The notes under the pieces are model-generated. The model did not search any database, was not told the DNA's origin, and saw only the letters and a list, made by a program, of their open reading frames with translations. The position numbers and the translations under genes are program-made. A DNA stretch of 27,832 nucleotides from a virus: positions 1 to 27,832 of the IMG/VR virus record IMGVR_UViG_3300008218_001423, one strand, 5' to 3'. Shown here in pieces: positions 8,701 to 19,600 of the stretch (the stretch's first letter is position 1; the number at the start of each line of letters is the position of its first letter).

Positions 8701-10685
8701 ATATGAAATATATTGATGCCACTAGTGAAGAATTTAGCGAAGAGAAATACATAAACGACATGAGACCATATCATAGATGGTTAGACCTAATGGATCCAAA
8801 TAGCCTAATAAACTTTATGGAGAACAACCGTCACTTAATAGATCAAGGACAGTATCAAGAATATATGAGCATGGCTACACAGTATCCTGAGTTAGTACAG
8901 TTGTCTATCCTGGATGACTGGGGCCGACAAACGGGTAATGAGTTAATGATGCAACATATAATTGGATCTTATGCAAGTCAGAATAAGGGAGATCTAATTC
9001 CATTTGGTAGTCTTCTTAAGATAGTTACCTCAGCACCTGCTAATAGTGGAATCAAACTTATCAATGGACGACCCATTCCTAATGATTATGTTCAGGTGAT
9101 GTTAGATCATTCGGGCGGAGCTACTAGAAGAGATAACCTTACAGGAGAAGGTGGATATTTCAGTACTAACTTCGGAAATGCTACAGCTGCAGTAGATAAT
9201 GATATTGGATTCTGGAGTCGTTTGTATAATCTTTCGACAACTGTAGCGCCAGAAAACCGACCATGGAGTTTTGGAGACTCTAGAATTGAAACAGTCAATA
9301 TACCTGATTCTCTTAAACCCATTATTAGAGAACGAGTTCAGTTTACTAAAGATGGAGTAACACTTTATAATAACTTTAATTATGGAAAACACTCTGGACA
9401 GGAAAGTCTAGCAATAGGAGAGCAACTCGTAAATAATCTAACAGGGATGGCTCACAATGCTAGTACAATCCAATTTAATACAGGATTTGAATCTTTAGAT
9501 TCTATTGGAAATCTAGGAACAGCGGGTGTATTAGAGGATCTGTTTATGCTTATGCAAGAACAACAGCTAGATGATCCTAGTGGTCAGCTCAATGATGCGC
9601 TGGTTGGAAAATTTTCTAATAAAGATATGATAGGAAACGCATTCTTTGATTGGGTTATGGTAAATTCAGAGACTAGAACAGTTGATGGTCAAGTCCAACT
9701 ATACTCACCAATCTTAGATGAAATAGGATGGGGGATTGAAGACCTTTTCCCTATACCTGTAACTGTAGCTCTGGAAGATAATAAAGAGATAATAAGAATA
9801 CAGAAAGAGATAAATGCTCATGAAGAAAAGCATAGAGATGATACGAGTTGGGATATTGCCATGTATGGTGCTTTCGAGCCCACTTTATATCTTGCTGAAA
9901 CGCAGACTTATAGGACAAACAAAAGAAAGTTAAAAGCACTAACTTCTAAAGAAGCCTTAATGAATAGATATGTAGGTACTGGTAAAACCGATTGGAAGTA
10001 TGCTGATGAAGATTTATATGTATTTCCTTTTATAGACTTTAAAGTGGAATGGGATACTATCACAGATCCTGTTACCAATCAGCGCAAAGATGTTCTTATG
10101 ATGTTTATAGGTGGAAAAGAAGTTCCTGGTCCAAATGGCATTCCGACTAGGAAATGGTTAAAACTAGGTACTGCTCCAGGTGGAGATAAATATAAGACTC
10201 CTATCCAAGGAACTGTTAGTGAAAAGTTTAAGAGAAATAGGACAGGGCATAATATGTGGACTGGTGAAAGACCAGTAAAAACTAAATATGATCTAGGTAA
10301 AGACTGGGCAGATCCTCAACAACAAATACACCGATCATACTTTCCTGCATCCCAATTTGGAGGAGAGGGACATGCTGAAGCATTTGTAAAAGATATACCA
10401 GCCTCTCCAGAAGCCTTAGCGGTGGAGTATGTTAGAGATCAGCAGTGGATAGACGATATGAGAGATTCAGAATTACAGAGAGTTAGAAGCAATGAAAGAT
10501 GGGCTACGTTAAACAAGAGACAAAAACAAGAAATTGAGGGTGATATTTTAAGACAAGCGAATTTAGATAGAAGACATTCTCTAAGTAGCTTTAGTAGGAT
10601 GATGGACAGTATGGACTGGACATTACCAGACGGATATATAGAGGATCTAATAAGAGAAAAGGAAATGATTAATGCCGAGAACTGA
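5790..10685 (+). CDS. Very large internal virion protein in the gp15 position
   Basis: A 1631-aa protein preceded by AGGAG at about 5780-5784 and starting 2 bases after the previous stop. It is hydrophilic with many predicted helices. It has no signal peptide and no clear membrane span, and I see no Walker, lysozyme, peptidase or polymerase motif. In T7-like phages the gene after gp14 encodes gp15 (747 aa), a tube-forming core protein that helps pull DNA into the cell; this protein is about twice that size. The last 150 residues are rich in Arg, Asp and Gln. The stop lies inside the start of the giant gene (14-base overlap), implying tight co-production of the two, as expected if they assemble together inside the capsid. 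Homology to gp15 is not demonstrated. Confidence 0.85.
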   Translation: MIGPNQQASDWYLSIDNDPLLERIQTPTGWKIVDGLEEHLIDKDDPEIPASWKHITKPDRPYLTSPKIQDKSGIWKRYNPFVSKHHTVTRDDSRRPWTGVLFEPDLIDKLPFSSAKDILEQATSEPSNLERSSGEYREPTGYGFDQLKEDWSGSYLGKKGTSLWEHIKKIPSAFARIGTFGTELDSKFQERFGVSPGIGDVSVEPELGDIGDAIESVGDWAVSGVGWDGVEEKKERPDYSYQRAWMRGGPASLFSKAGTGVNTSGYEYLIGYIKESHKLEQDLINQKDLLKKSGIDPMTDQDFSYTKEKLDGLYNKIHTMSDNIKKWRQGYSLSIYNYINIESDRIRNELAHLGLEKEPKPSIHKVEDPVEKIDIINKDNQDTIENNLAKDVIENTGSIPKGAYDAYYFEPLNQQKYKEIKEPIDEIRKSQNRFFNIKNEISTMANKTYSEGLYRQTDPYIIGSTKQLVQMLVKAPDLSSQEQGILLKDIISNLDIITTRLDSSTQRSTEWGTENSTEELLKFAFRDIGSNSTEIMASLMNMIDDINTSLIVLHEERADPVRSLENFALDMMRENVNHELKSIEDMNAYVGGLMAQGSKTGQYTHGEVVRGLEIYNSVMKNAKQFMGKKSVNAGIESDMTEFLHFQRVLNDDGNIGPVKNSVSPNNYLIRDKNHRANPDEARDLLEGQRYIVTQDFAKDFRHYTRNIPAFSELSEEEMMGLANNAVGNIFIDNAPNGTGELNTRSLFIPHYGTALILSTAKRRKDWAPAEGMHPALEVMGKTLMDVVISVGGRKGETIENAITQRDLHNRYYSSLYSINELINAAGDASTGVSHNVVMNMLGLTEQSYIALQGWLGTLEANEFNAQGLKTGSSMLSTWATFALKELYDNKTGEVISPNLEEMDERELAIYETLYSPELLAEVFGDTRNSNINRDNFIAIATEQYDSSNFTDEAKQRLESLPDLPKTLIEANMKYIDATSEEFSEEKYINDMRPYHRWLDLMDPNSLINFMENNRHLIDQGQYQEYMSMATQYPELVQLSILDDWGRQTGNELMMQHIIGSYASQNKGDLIPFGSLLKIVTSAPANSGIKLINGRPIPNDYVQVMLDHSGGATRRDNLTGEGGYFSTNFGNATAAVDNDIGFWSRLYNLSTTVAPENRPWSFGDSRIETVNIPDSLKPIIRERVQFTKDGVTLYNNFNYGKHSGQESLAIGEQLVNNLTGMAHNASTIQFNTGFESLDSIGNLGTAGVLEDLFMLMQEQQLDDPSGQLNDALVGKFSNKDMIGNAFFDWVMVNSETRTVDGQVQLYSPILDEIGWGIEDLFPIPVTVALEDNKEIIRIQKEINAHEEKHRDDTSWDIAMYGAFEPTLYLAETQTYRTNKRKLKALTSKEALMNRYVGTGKTDWKYADEDLYVFPFIDFKVEWDTITDPVTNQRKDVLMMFIGGKEVPGPNGIPTRKWLKLGTAPGGDKYKTPIQGTVSEKFKRNRTGHNMWTGERPVKTKYDLGKDWADPQQQIHRSYFPASQFGGEGHAEAFVKDIPASPEALAVEYVRDQQWIDDMRDSELQRVRSNERWATLNKRQKQEIEGDILRQANLDRRHSLSSFSRMMDSMDWTLPDGYIEDLIREKEMINAEN

Positions 10686-13600
10686 TCTTTGGGAACTAAA
10701 TCCAATGTCTATGACAGTAGGAGCTCCTGAGTTACAAAATGTCTTAGATGAGGAACGGAAAAGACAATGGGATAGTGTTAAGAATATGGAAGTCACTGGT
10801 CTTGACATCAACGAATATGGTAGAGCTCAACACTTTTTCGATCCTGATACAAATGAATGGATGTTTGGTCAGATGGATGCTGAGAGTGCTCTATTTGAGA
10901 GTATGTCAGCCAGTTATACTGCAGGTATCTTTGCTCGAAATGCAGCTAGCCAAGTTTCAGATGCACAAAACTTATCAAGAGGTAGAGATAAAGATGCTTT
11001 CGTAGGAACTATGATGGAGTTTGATGAAGATGCTGAGTTTTTAATTACGGACTTTTTAAATACTAGTAAAGTAAATATAGCTGCTGCCTTTCAGGGAGGA
11101 AAAGCTATACCTTTTGTTGAACAATGGTATGATGCTCCTGATGAGTTATTAATAAAGGAAGCCCCACTAGGATGGTCAGTAGCAGAAGCTATAGCACTGC
11201 TTGCAGATAGAAGTCCAGAGTCTTATGAAAAATATAGACAGGTATTAGGTGGTGAAGAAGGTATTCAAGAAGTAGTTAAAGATGCAAACAATCCTTATAT
11301 GTTTTGGTGGAAACTAAATACTGCAGTACAGAATAGAGCCTTTGCTTCTTCTATGGAATACTTAGAGAAGAATACAGGATTCTGGGAACGTAATTATCTA
11401 AAGGGTAAAAACTTTGTTGTTGCTGGTATTCTTAATGATCCTGATATGGTTGTATCTTTGGGCATAGGAGCAGCGTTGAATGTAGTTACCGCAGGTTCTG
11501 TTGGTAGTGCTTTGATAGCTGCTAGGATAGGTCAAAAATTCCACTCCTTAAGTAAGTGGGAGAAATCTGTTAATAGAATCACTAAGCTATCTAGTGTTGT
11601 TCATGGTTCTAGAGCTGCAGTTATGTGGCTACCTGAAAACATAGGCCCACATCTAATGAATAAATATGTATTTAAAAACGTTCAACATAAAGGAATAGGC
11701 AGATTCTTAGCGAATAGAACAGCAGATGCTGGTGAAGGTTTATTTACTGGTGGTCTTGCTGAGTACTTTAACCAGTCTAGGCAAATTAAGTACGGAAAAA
11801 GAGAAGAGTTTAGTGCTAGTGAAATTTGGACAGAAGCGTATTGGGAAGCTATATTTTCTCCAGTTATAAATCCTACTATGGGTCTTGCAATGAGAATACC
11901 AGGAGATATTGGTGGAGTTGTAATGGGCAATATCCCCCAGACTATGGCGAGATCAGCAGTAGGTACACGAACATATGATCTTATTCAGAAGTCTTTTGTC
12001 AGTAAGCAGATGGCTGGAGAAGCTAATATAGAACTGAAAAGACTTGGCAAGATGAGACAGCAGTTTGCTACAGCAACAGGTCAGGATTTCCATAATACCA
12101 ACATGGATGAATACCATGCTTTTAACTCTGCTGTAGCTCTATTACAATTGAATGAACAACAAACCGATGCTACAACATTTGAAGAAAGAATAGAGCAGGT
12201 TCTTAATAATGTAGTAGATGGTTTAGATGGACCAATGTCTGATATTGAAATAGCTGATAAAATGATTTCTGATTATGAAGCAACCTATGGATTCTCAACT
12301 AAAGAACCTGGTGGCATTTATGAGATGCGAGCTTTACTAAGAATGCGTTTACAATTAGATAAATCTAGAAAACTTTATAACGCTGATAATAGAAAGAACT
12401 TAGGTCTTGAAGAGTATATAGATCATGTAGAACAAACAGGAGATTATCTACAAGTCTTTGATCCTGTTACACAACAAGCTATACAGGATTGGTGGAAGAA
12501 ACAAAAGGTTAATAAGGATAAGCAATGGGCTGACACTTCTACAGATGACAAAGTACAGGCTGCAGTAGATATGCAGCTAGAACTAGCTGAAGCTGTACAA
12601 GCACTTGAAGAGCAATATAGAGTAGACAAAGAAGGAGCTCAAGAACAGTTACGATCATCTATAGATACAGTTAGAGAAAGCCTTGGGCAACCAACTAGAG
12701 ATCAAATCAGTACAGCTAAAATGGCTGCTAATACTGAGAAGAAACGGTCTAGCTTACAGGAAGAAGTAAAGAATCTGGATGAAGAAGTTAAGTCTGCTGC
12801 TGAATTTATTGGACCTCCTACTCAAGAAGCTTTAGACGCACAAGCACGAAGGGATGAAGCAAGTAAAGATCTAGATACTTTCAATGCTCAGAATCCTCCT
12901 CCAGGAGTTGATCCTAACTTTGTTGGGCCTATAACAGTAGATCAATCAGAGATGGAAGCTAACAGGGATGGTGATGTATCTCTCGATCCTGAGATAGAAA
13001 GTATGACAGATAAACAAGAAGCAGAGAGTAAGCTCTCTGGACTTATCAAGCAAGAGAATGAACTTCAGGCTAAGATTAGAGAAGCTCAAGATCAGCAAGA
13101 TAGAATTACTGAAGAAGATCTTGTTAAAGAAATGGCTAAAGTAACAGCACTAAAGAGAGATCTAACTGAAAGTTTAGATACTTTTATTAAACAAGAACGA
13201 GATGCTATTGAGCGTAGAGGTGGAGATCCTTCTATCATAGCTGATCTCGATGTCGTACTAGCTCTACGAAGGCGTTTAGAGAAAGCTGAAGAAGTACTAC
13301 GAGAAGCTAATAAAGATCTTTATAAGCTTAGATTCGCTATTATACCTGTTGCTTTGCACGAATTGCAACTTGCAATTAATGAAAATTCAGATCTCTTTGC
13401 TGATAAGGGTGAAGTAAACTCATCAGGTCTAACAGCTGAAGGTAGAAAAAATATTCAAGAGTTAATAGATAACATTCCAGATATTGGGCCGAAAATTGAT
13501 TATGGAATCTATCGTCCTCGTGGAAGGCAGTCTACTAGAATTAAGAATCTGTTAAGTAACTTCTTAAATAAACCAGGAGCTAAACTTAATCTGAAAGACT

Positions 13601-16600
13601 TAGCCGAGATAGGAACCTTTATTCAGGAAAGCTTAGCTCCCCATATAGAATCTAAAATTGAGAATTCTCAAGAAGGAAAAGCTTTGGCTGAGTTAAAAGC
13701 AGAAGAAGAGAAAGCATGGAATGCTTATAATGTTGCTCTAGCTAAGAATTGGCAAGTAGAAACTAAGCATAATAGATCCTTATTTATTACAATGGAAAAA
13801 CTTAGACAAGTTGTTAAACAGAGAAAGACTATTAAGACTGGTCTTAATCAGCGAGCAGAAATCTTTAATGGTTTAGTAAAGACAGCTACAGAACAAGGAA
13901 GGTCAACCTTGAAGTTCAATGAGATAAGAGGATTAATTCCAAAAACTTCTACGTACTGGTCAAGAGTATTAAGAAAATCTGTACATCCAGATAATATAGA
14001 ACTTTACAAAGAAAAAGAATATACTATAACTGAAGCTAGAACGATATTTGAAGAAGCTAGCGAGGAAGTTAGAAAATATGCAAACAAACTTCAAATAGGA
14101 ATGAGTAGACACATGATGTCTCTTGATAGCTTCTCCTCCTTAGATGCAGCCTTTGCTCATGATGTAGATGAAGACTATATCTTTGATGTTGAACAGACTA
14201 TAGATGAGTATTTAGATGAAACAGATATTGGTCTATCAGATGCTGAACAAGCAACGCGAGACTTGTATGTTGAAGCAGGAGAGTTAGAAGACTTTTATGC
14301 ACAGTTAAAACTATTTAAATCACGGTATAAAAATAATATTCCAGCAGGTTTAGTCAATGCTGTAATGCCTGTTTACTTTGATAAAGTAGGAGGTAAGGCT
14401 GGCATCGGACTATTCAGTTTCTTCAAGAAACACATTATATGGGAGGGAAACCTACACGAAGATATGACTCCTGGAGAATTATGGTTAGCTATGGATAGAA
14501 TTAAGTTTGACTTAAAAGGTGTTATCCAAACCACTAAAATTGCTATGCTTAGAACACATGTAGGTCTAGGTAAGTGGTCAGAAGCTCTTGCTAGAAAAGG
14601 CATGGATGATATTGTAACTGATCTAACAGATGAAGGTGGTAAGGACAGTATCTATAACTTAATCAATAGTACCAGAGTTATAACTAGACTTGAACAAGCA
14701 CAGAAGGTACTTAATACCAGACTATTTCAAGACTTTGGATTTGTACTTGCAAGAGACGAAGATGGCTTTCCTACAAGACTTGTTAAAAAGGGGGAAGAAA
14801 ATAGAGTTACAGAATCACAGTGGTTAGGCAAAGTAAGAGAAGCTATGGAAAAAAGAATAGCTCTTATTATAGAAGACCAAGGGGTAGAGAAAACTATAAG
14901 AAATATACAAGAGATATATCCTACCTTCTTAACTACCGAATCTGAATACAAAGGACTTGATAAAACTACCTATGTTATAAAAACAATCTATAATGAACAT
15001 GAAAGCGAAAGTAATGACTTTTCTCCTGACGAAGAGTTTCATATATCCGATATGGGTAACGGTAAACGTGATTGGCAATCTGCAGATGAAGTAGGCAAAG
15101 CTTTAGTAGATATGATTACTGGAAAAGAATTAGTTACTAAGTCTCCACTATACATGATGGATCCTGATGAAGCACTTAAAAGAGATATTGATGAGTATGA
15201 AGCTAACCAACATCCCTCTCTTCAAGTTACTCTTCCAATGGATAATCAATCTAATAGAGCTGCTCCTATAAGTCCAAGAGATCTATTTAGAAATTATCAA
15301 AACTATAAATGGAGAAAAAGAGTTCAAGCTGTAGTGGATGAGAAGTTAACTCCCGCCAAAAGAAGAAAGCTATATGCTTGGATTGAGAAGAAGAGTAAGG
15401 TTCTGTTCCCTGATAAGGTTGGAGAAGATTTACATATGGCTATATTACCTACAGTAGTAGGAACTGCTCTCCATGAAAGAGTTATAGGATGGGAGGAATT
15501 AAAGCAATTCTATAGAGAAACTATGCTCGAAATGCCAATGATTGGTATAGGACATATCCATGACGAGATGACAGCAGCTAAAACTGATAGGGTAGACTTT
15601 GCTGCAGAGTATAGAATTAACCATCCTGGTGTTTCTGCCGGCTCTTCACTTATAGTTCCCTTTGGAAAGATCGGTGAGATTATGGCTTTGGAATCTTCAT
15701 GGAGTGGATTCAAGGGTTTAACAAAAGCATCTATTATTCATGCAGCTAGAATTGTAGCTCAGCATATAGAGTCTGGTAAACCTATAGGAGATCTCTATGC
15801 TCCAGAACATTATAAAGATAGAAGCTTTAGTGGTCTTATGGAAATTAAACTTCTAGCTATGGCAGGCATTGGTGAAGGAATCAGTCTAGATGTCGATGGC
15901 GTTACTCATAATATAGATGAAGTTATAGACGGATTAATTAAAGGAACTATTGCTGACCAGTATGGCGGTGTAGAACTAGACTTCTATCGTGCTTCAGGAT
16001 CTTTTATCGCTGCTCAGATTGATGCTACATATAGACAGGGATTAGATGCAAAAGATACAGCTGGAGGTCTTCTCTCAAAATTTAACAATGTCTTCAGAAT
16101 ACTGAGAAGAGAAAATAGTAACGAGTTTATGACAATGGAAGAATGGGGAGCAGAAGTTGATAGGCTAAATGAGTTAGGTGATGAAGAGAGCTTGAAGAAA
16201 GTAGCTCAATTCAAAGCTGTTAGAGAGTTCTTTAAAGTGCCTGTTATGCGTAGACTATATCAAGGTGGCATGAATTCCTTTATGACTGAGTTTAGACCTA
16301 GTGATTTTAGGGATTTTAAAGGACAAGTAAGTGCTCCAAAAGGAGTCCAAGCTCTGCTTGAATTAGAAGATCAATTTGGGGTTAATTTTTCTGAGGCTGA
16401 AGTTGTAGCTATTGGTGAACAAATGTTTAAGGAAATAGTTAACCATCATTCTATCATGTTTACTCAAGATCTAATGAATACAGCTATACCTATGGTTAAA
16501 GAAGGCATTACTTTAGATGCTGCTATGGGTATGATGAAAGGTACTAAAAGTGCTGCAATAAACTTATTGAGAATGGATATCAGAGGAACATCGGCTGTAG

Positions 16601-19600
16601 AAACAATGGTTCGCAATTGGGTTGACAAGGTTCGTATCTGGTCTAATGGAGAAAAGACTGGACTCTCTGAATCACATCCTCTATATAAAGTAAGTACAAT
16701 TAAAGATTCTTGGGAATCTGTTATGGATGATATGACTGATAAAGTCTATGGTCGAGCTGAGGGTAACGAGAAGGCTTGGGAGAAAAACAGAAAAGCAGTA
16801 GCTAAAATGTATGAGCCTCGACTAAAGAAAGCAAGAAAATATCTAGATGATCTTCCAGATGGATTTCAGCTAATTCCAGGATCTAAAGAGTGGAAAGAAT
16901 TAGAGATGATCATGTATGGCAATGTTGATGGCGAAGCTGGAGAAGGTCCAAGAAAATTATACAAAAGTCTGGGATACTTTAAAGGCCTGAATATAAAGAA
17001 TAGAACAGCCCATAAACTAAACATTGAACGTATGAAAAGAATCTCAGAATATATGGGTATTCAAGACTTTGATTCTAGAGATTTCTTAGGTCTTGGTAAC
17101 TTCTTATTGTACCATACAGCCCTGCCAACAGTAGGAAGCTATCGAGTTACTGATCGAGCTGCTGGACATGGTATGAATACACAAGGAGCTTTCTGGGAAC
17201 GCATTGCTAAGAATCCTGATATGATTGATCCTGAAGTAGCAACCAAAGATTCTATCTTTCATATAGAAGCTAAGAAGCTAAGAAAAACTGTAGACGAATT
17301 AACCCTAGAAGAAAAGCAACTTATTCTTGCAGAGTATATGGAACAGAACTCTGATAACCTTGATGCCTTAGGTATGTCGGATATAGTAAATAATCCATAC
17401 TTTGGAAATGATGCATCAGGAAAACCTAAGTATACTAAAGAACAATTTGATCAATTAATCGAAGACTTGATGCTAAAGAATATGTTAATTCAATATTCTT
17501 CTTATGATAAACCGCCTCTTACTGATTATACTGCTGAGGATGTCGAAGGACAATTGGAACAAGAATGGTTAAAGGATATGTATCTTCACACTAGGCGTAG
17601 AGAAAAGACTCTGAAGAGTGAAATGGCACAAGAAGAAGATTGGCTTAATAAAGGAAGCAGAGATTCTCGGTGGATGACTCTTCTTGGTCTGAAAGCTAAG
17701 ACTGGTCGAATTGTTAATCCTGGTGTAGCAAGAGCTTTAGGCGTTTCTCTTAGTACCTTTACTAAGATGGAGTATCCTAAAACTACAGTACATGAGGGCA
17801 AGAAAGCTTTAAGTAAACATACAGGAAATCTTTTGGGTCCTCTATCAATGCAGCCTAAATATAAGCAGGTTTCATTCCATGACAAGGGTATGTTCTTCTT
17901 ACAAAAACTGGAAATGCAACGACAGCAAAAAGAAATTCTTGGTCCACATATGTTAGCTGAAGAGATGACTTTTGAAAATAATGAAGATGCATTTATTCCT
18001 AGACATCACTTTGGATATACACAACCTTGGAAACGAGAATCACTTCCTAAGCCATTACCTATTGCAACATCTTATCTTCAAAACATAAGAATGGATAATG
18101 AAGCAGGTATAAAAGCTGGACAACTGATGGGTCAATTATTTAGGTGGGCAGATTCTAGAGGATATCTAGAGACTATAGAAAAGGATCCCACAACTCTACC
18201 TTACTTTGTTAACATTATGAACTCAGAGAATATCAGAAGAAAGAATATTAGAAGACTGAACCGATCTCTAACTCCTGAGGCAGCGGAAGCAGAAATAATT
18301 TCAGAAAGAATTAATTACTTACTTGAACTACATAACTTGACTTATCTCTCTAGAGATATTAAGAGAGCTGTAGTCAAAGGACAGGTATGGTCTCCTAAAG
18401 GTAGGCCTCTATCTACTGTCGAAGGTTTAAGAACTATAGAGAAAAGATTATTAGCAAACGACAAAACTTTGATCATGGAAGATCTACTTACAAATCCTTT
18501 ATCTGAAACTAATCCTACAGGATATATTCTAGATCCTACTCTTATTCACGAACAACTAGAATATGGTTTAGTAGCTAGAGAAGGTATGACTTTAACTGGA
18601 GAAAATATTACCGACAATCCAGATGTCTTTGTGATGACTGATCTTCATCTAGTATCTGCTCCAATTCAATCGCATGACTTTAATAGATTTATGTTAGCTA
18701 TGCTCTATGATAACTATATTCAAGAAATTATTTTAACAAATGATGACTTTACTCATCTAAGAGAATTTGCTGGTAATCCTAATGCTTGGGATGTTGAGAT
18801 ATCTGTAGAAGAGCAACAGCAATTAGTTGATCTAGCTTTCTTGAAAGCAGAGATGGAACATGGTGGACTAAATATTGAATTCTTAATTCCTCAAGAAATG
18901 ATTAAAACTATTTCCTCAAAAGATGATGTACAGCAAATTAATATTATGCTAGATCAAGTTAGAGTTATCCGAAGAAACGATGGTGTTGAAGTAGACGTAA
19001 CCCAAGGTCTACGACATTCATTTAGTAATGTAGGTTTTGGTTTCCAGACTGTTGCACCTAGAGCTGTTATAGGACAGAACGTAAAGCTTGCTCTAACATT
19101 TGATGCAGCTATAGGAATGATGGCTCTACTAGAGAATCAAAAAGATCTAGCAACTATTAATCTAGGTATGCAGTCTAATAAGAACATTAATACTAAAATG
19201 AGCGATGCTTCTAAGTCAAAATGGGTTAGAGCTAAATTACCTTCTGATTATGCTGAAGAAGCATTGGGTCGTACAGAAGAAGCTAGAACTAGAGAAACTG
19301 TTCTTTCATCAGAAGCTATGGAAATGATAGCTAGAGCTATAGATCCAAATGCTGCACTACCTACTGTAACCAATGTTCATAATAAGATTGACGGAGTTCC
19401 TATTGAAGTCGTTGATCTCGATGCTTACAGATCTTCTCCCGTAGAAGGTATGAGCCATGTTGTAACTGAAATGTATATCGCTCCTATCCAAAATGTACTA
19501 AATAGAATCAGAAGAAATAATGTTAGCCATATAGCAGAAGATGGTCTTGCTAAGATAGAAAAGTTAATAGTAGATGTAAGAAGAGAACCCCATCATGATG

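Noticed and set aside
17089-17130. FLLYHTALPTVG (H2148) as polymerase motif C of the giant
   Set aside because: It has a His in a hydrophobic strand but Thr where the catalytic Asp should be; DSRDF and LTNDDF are better though unproven candidates.
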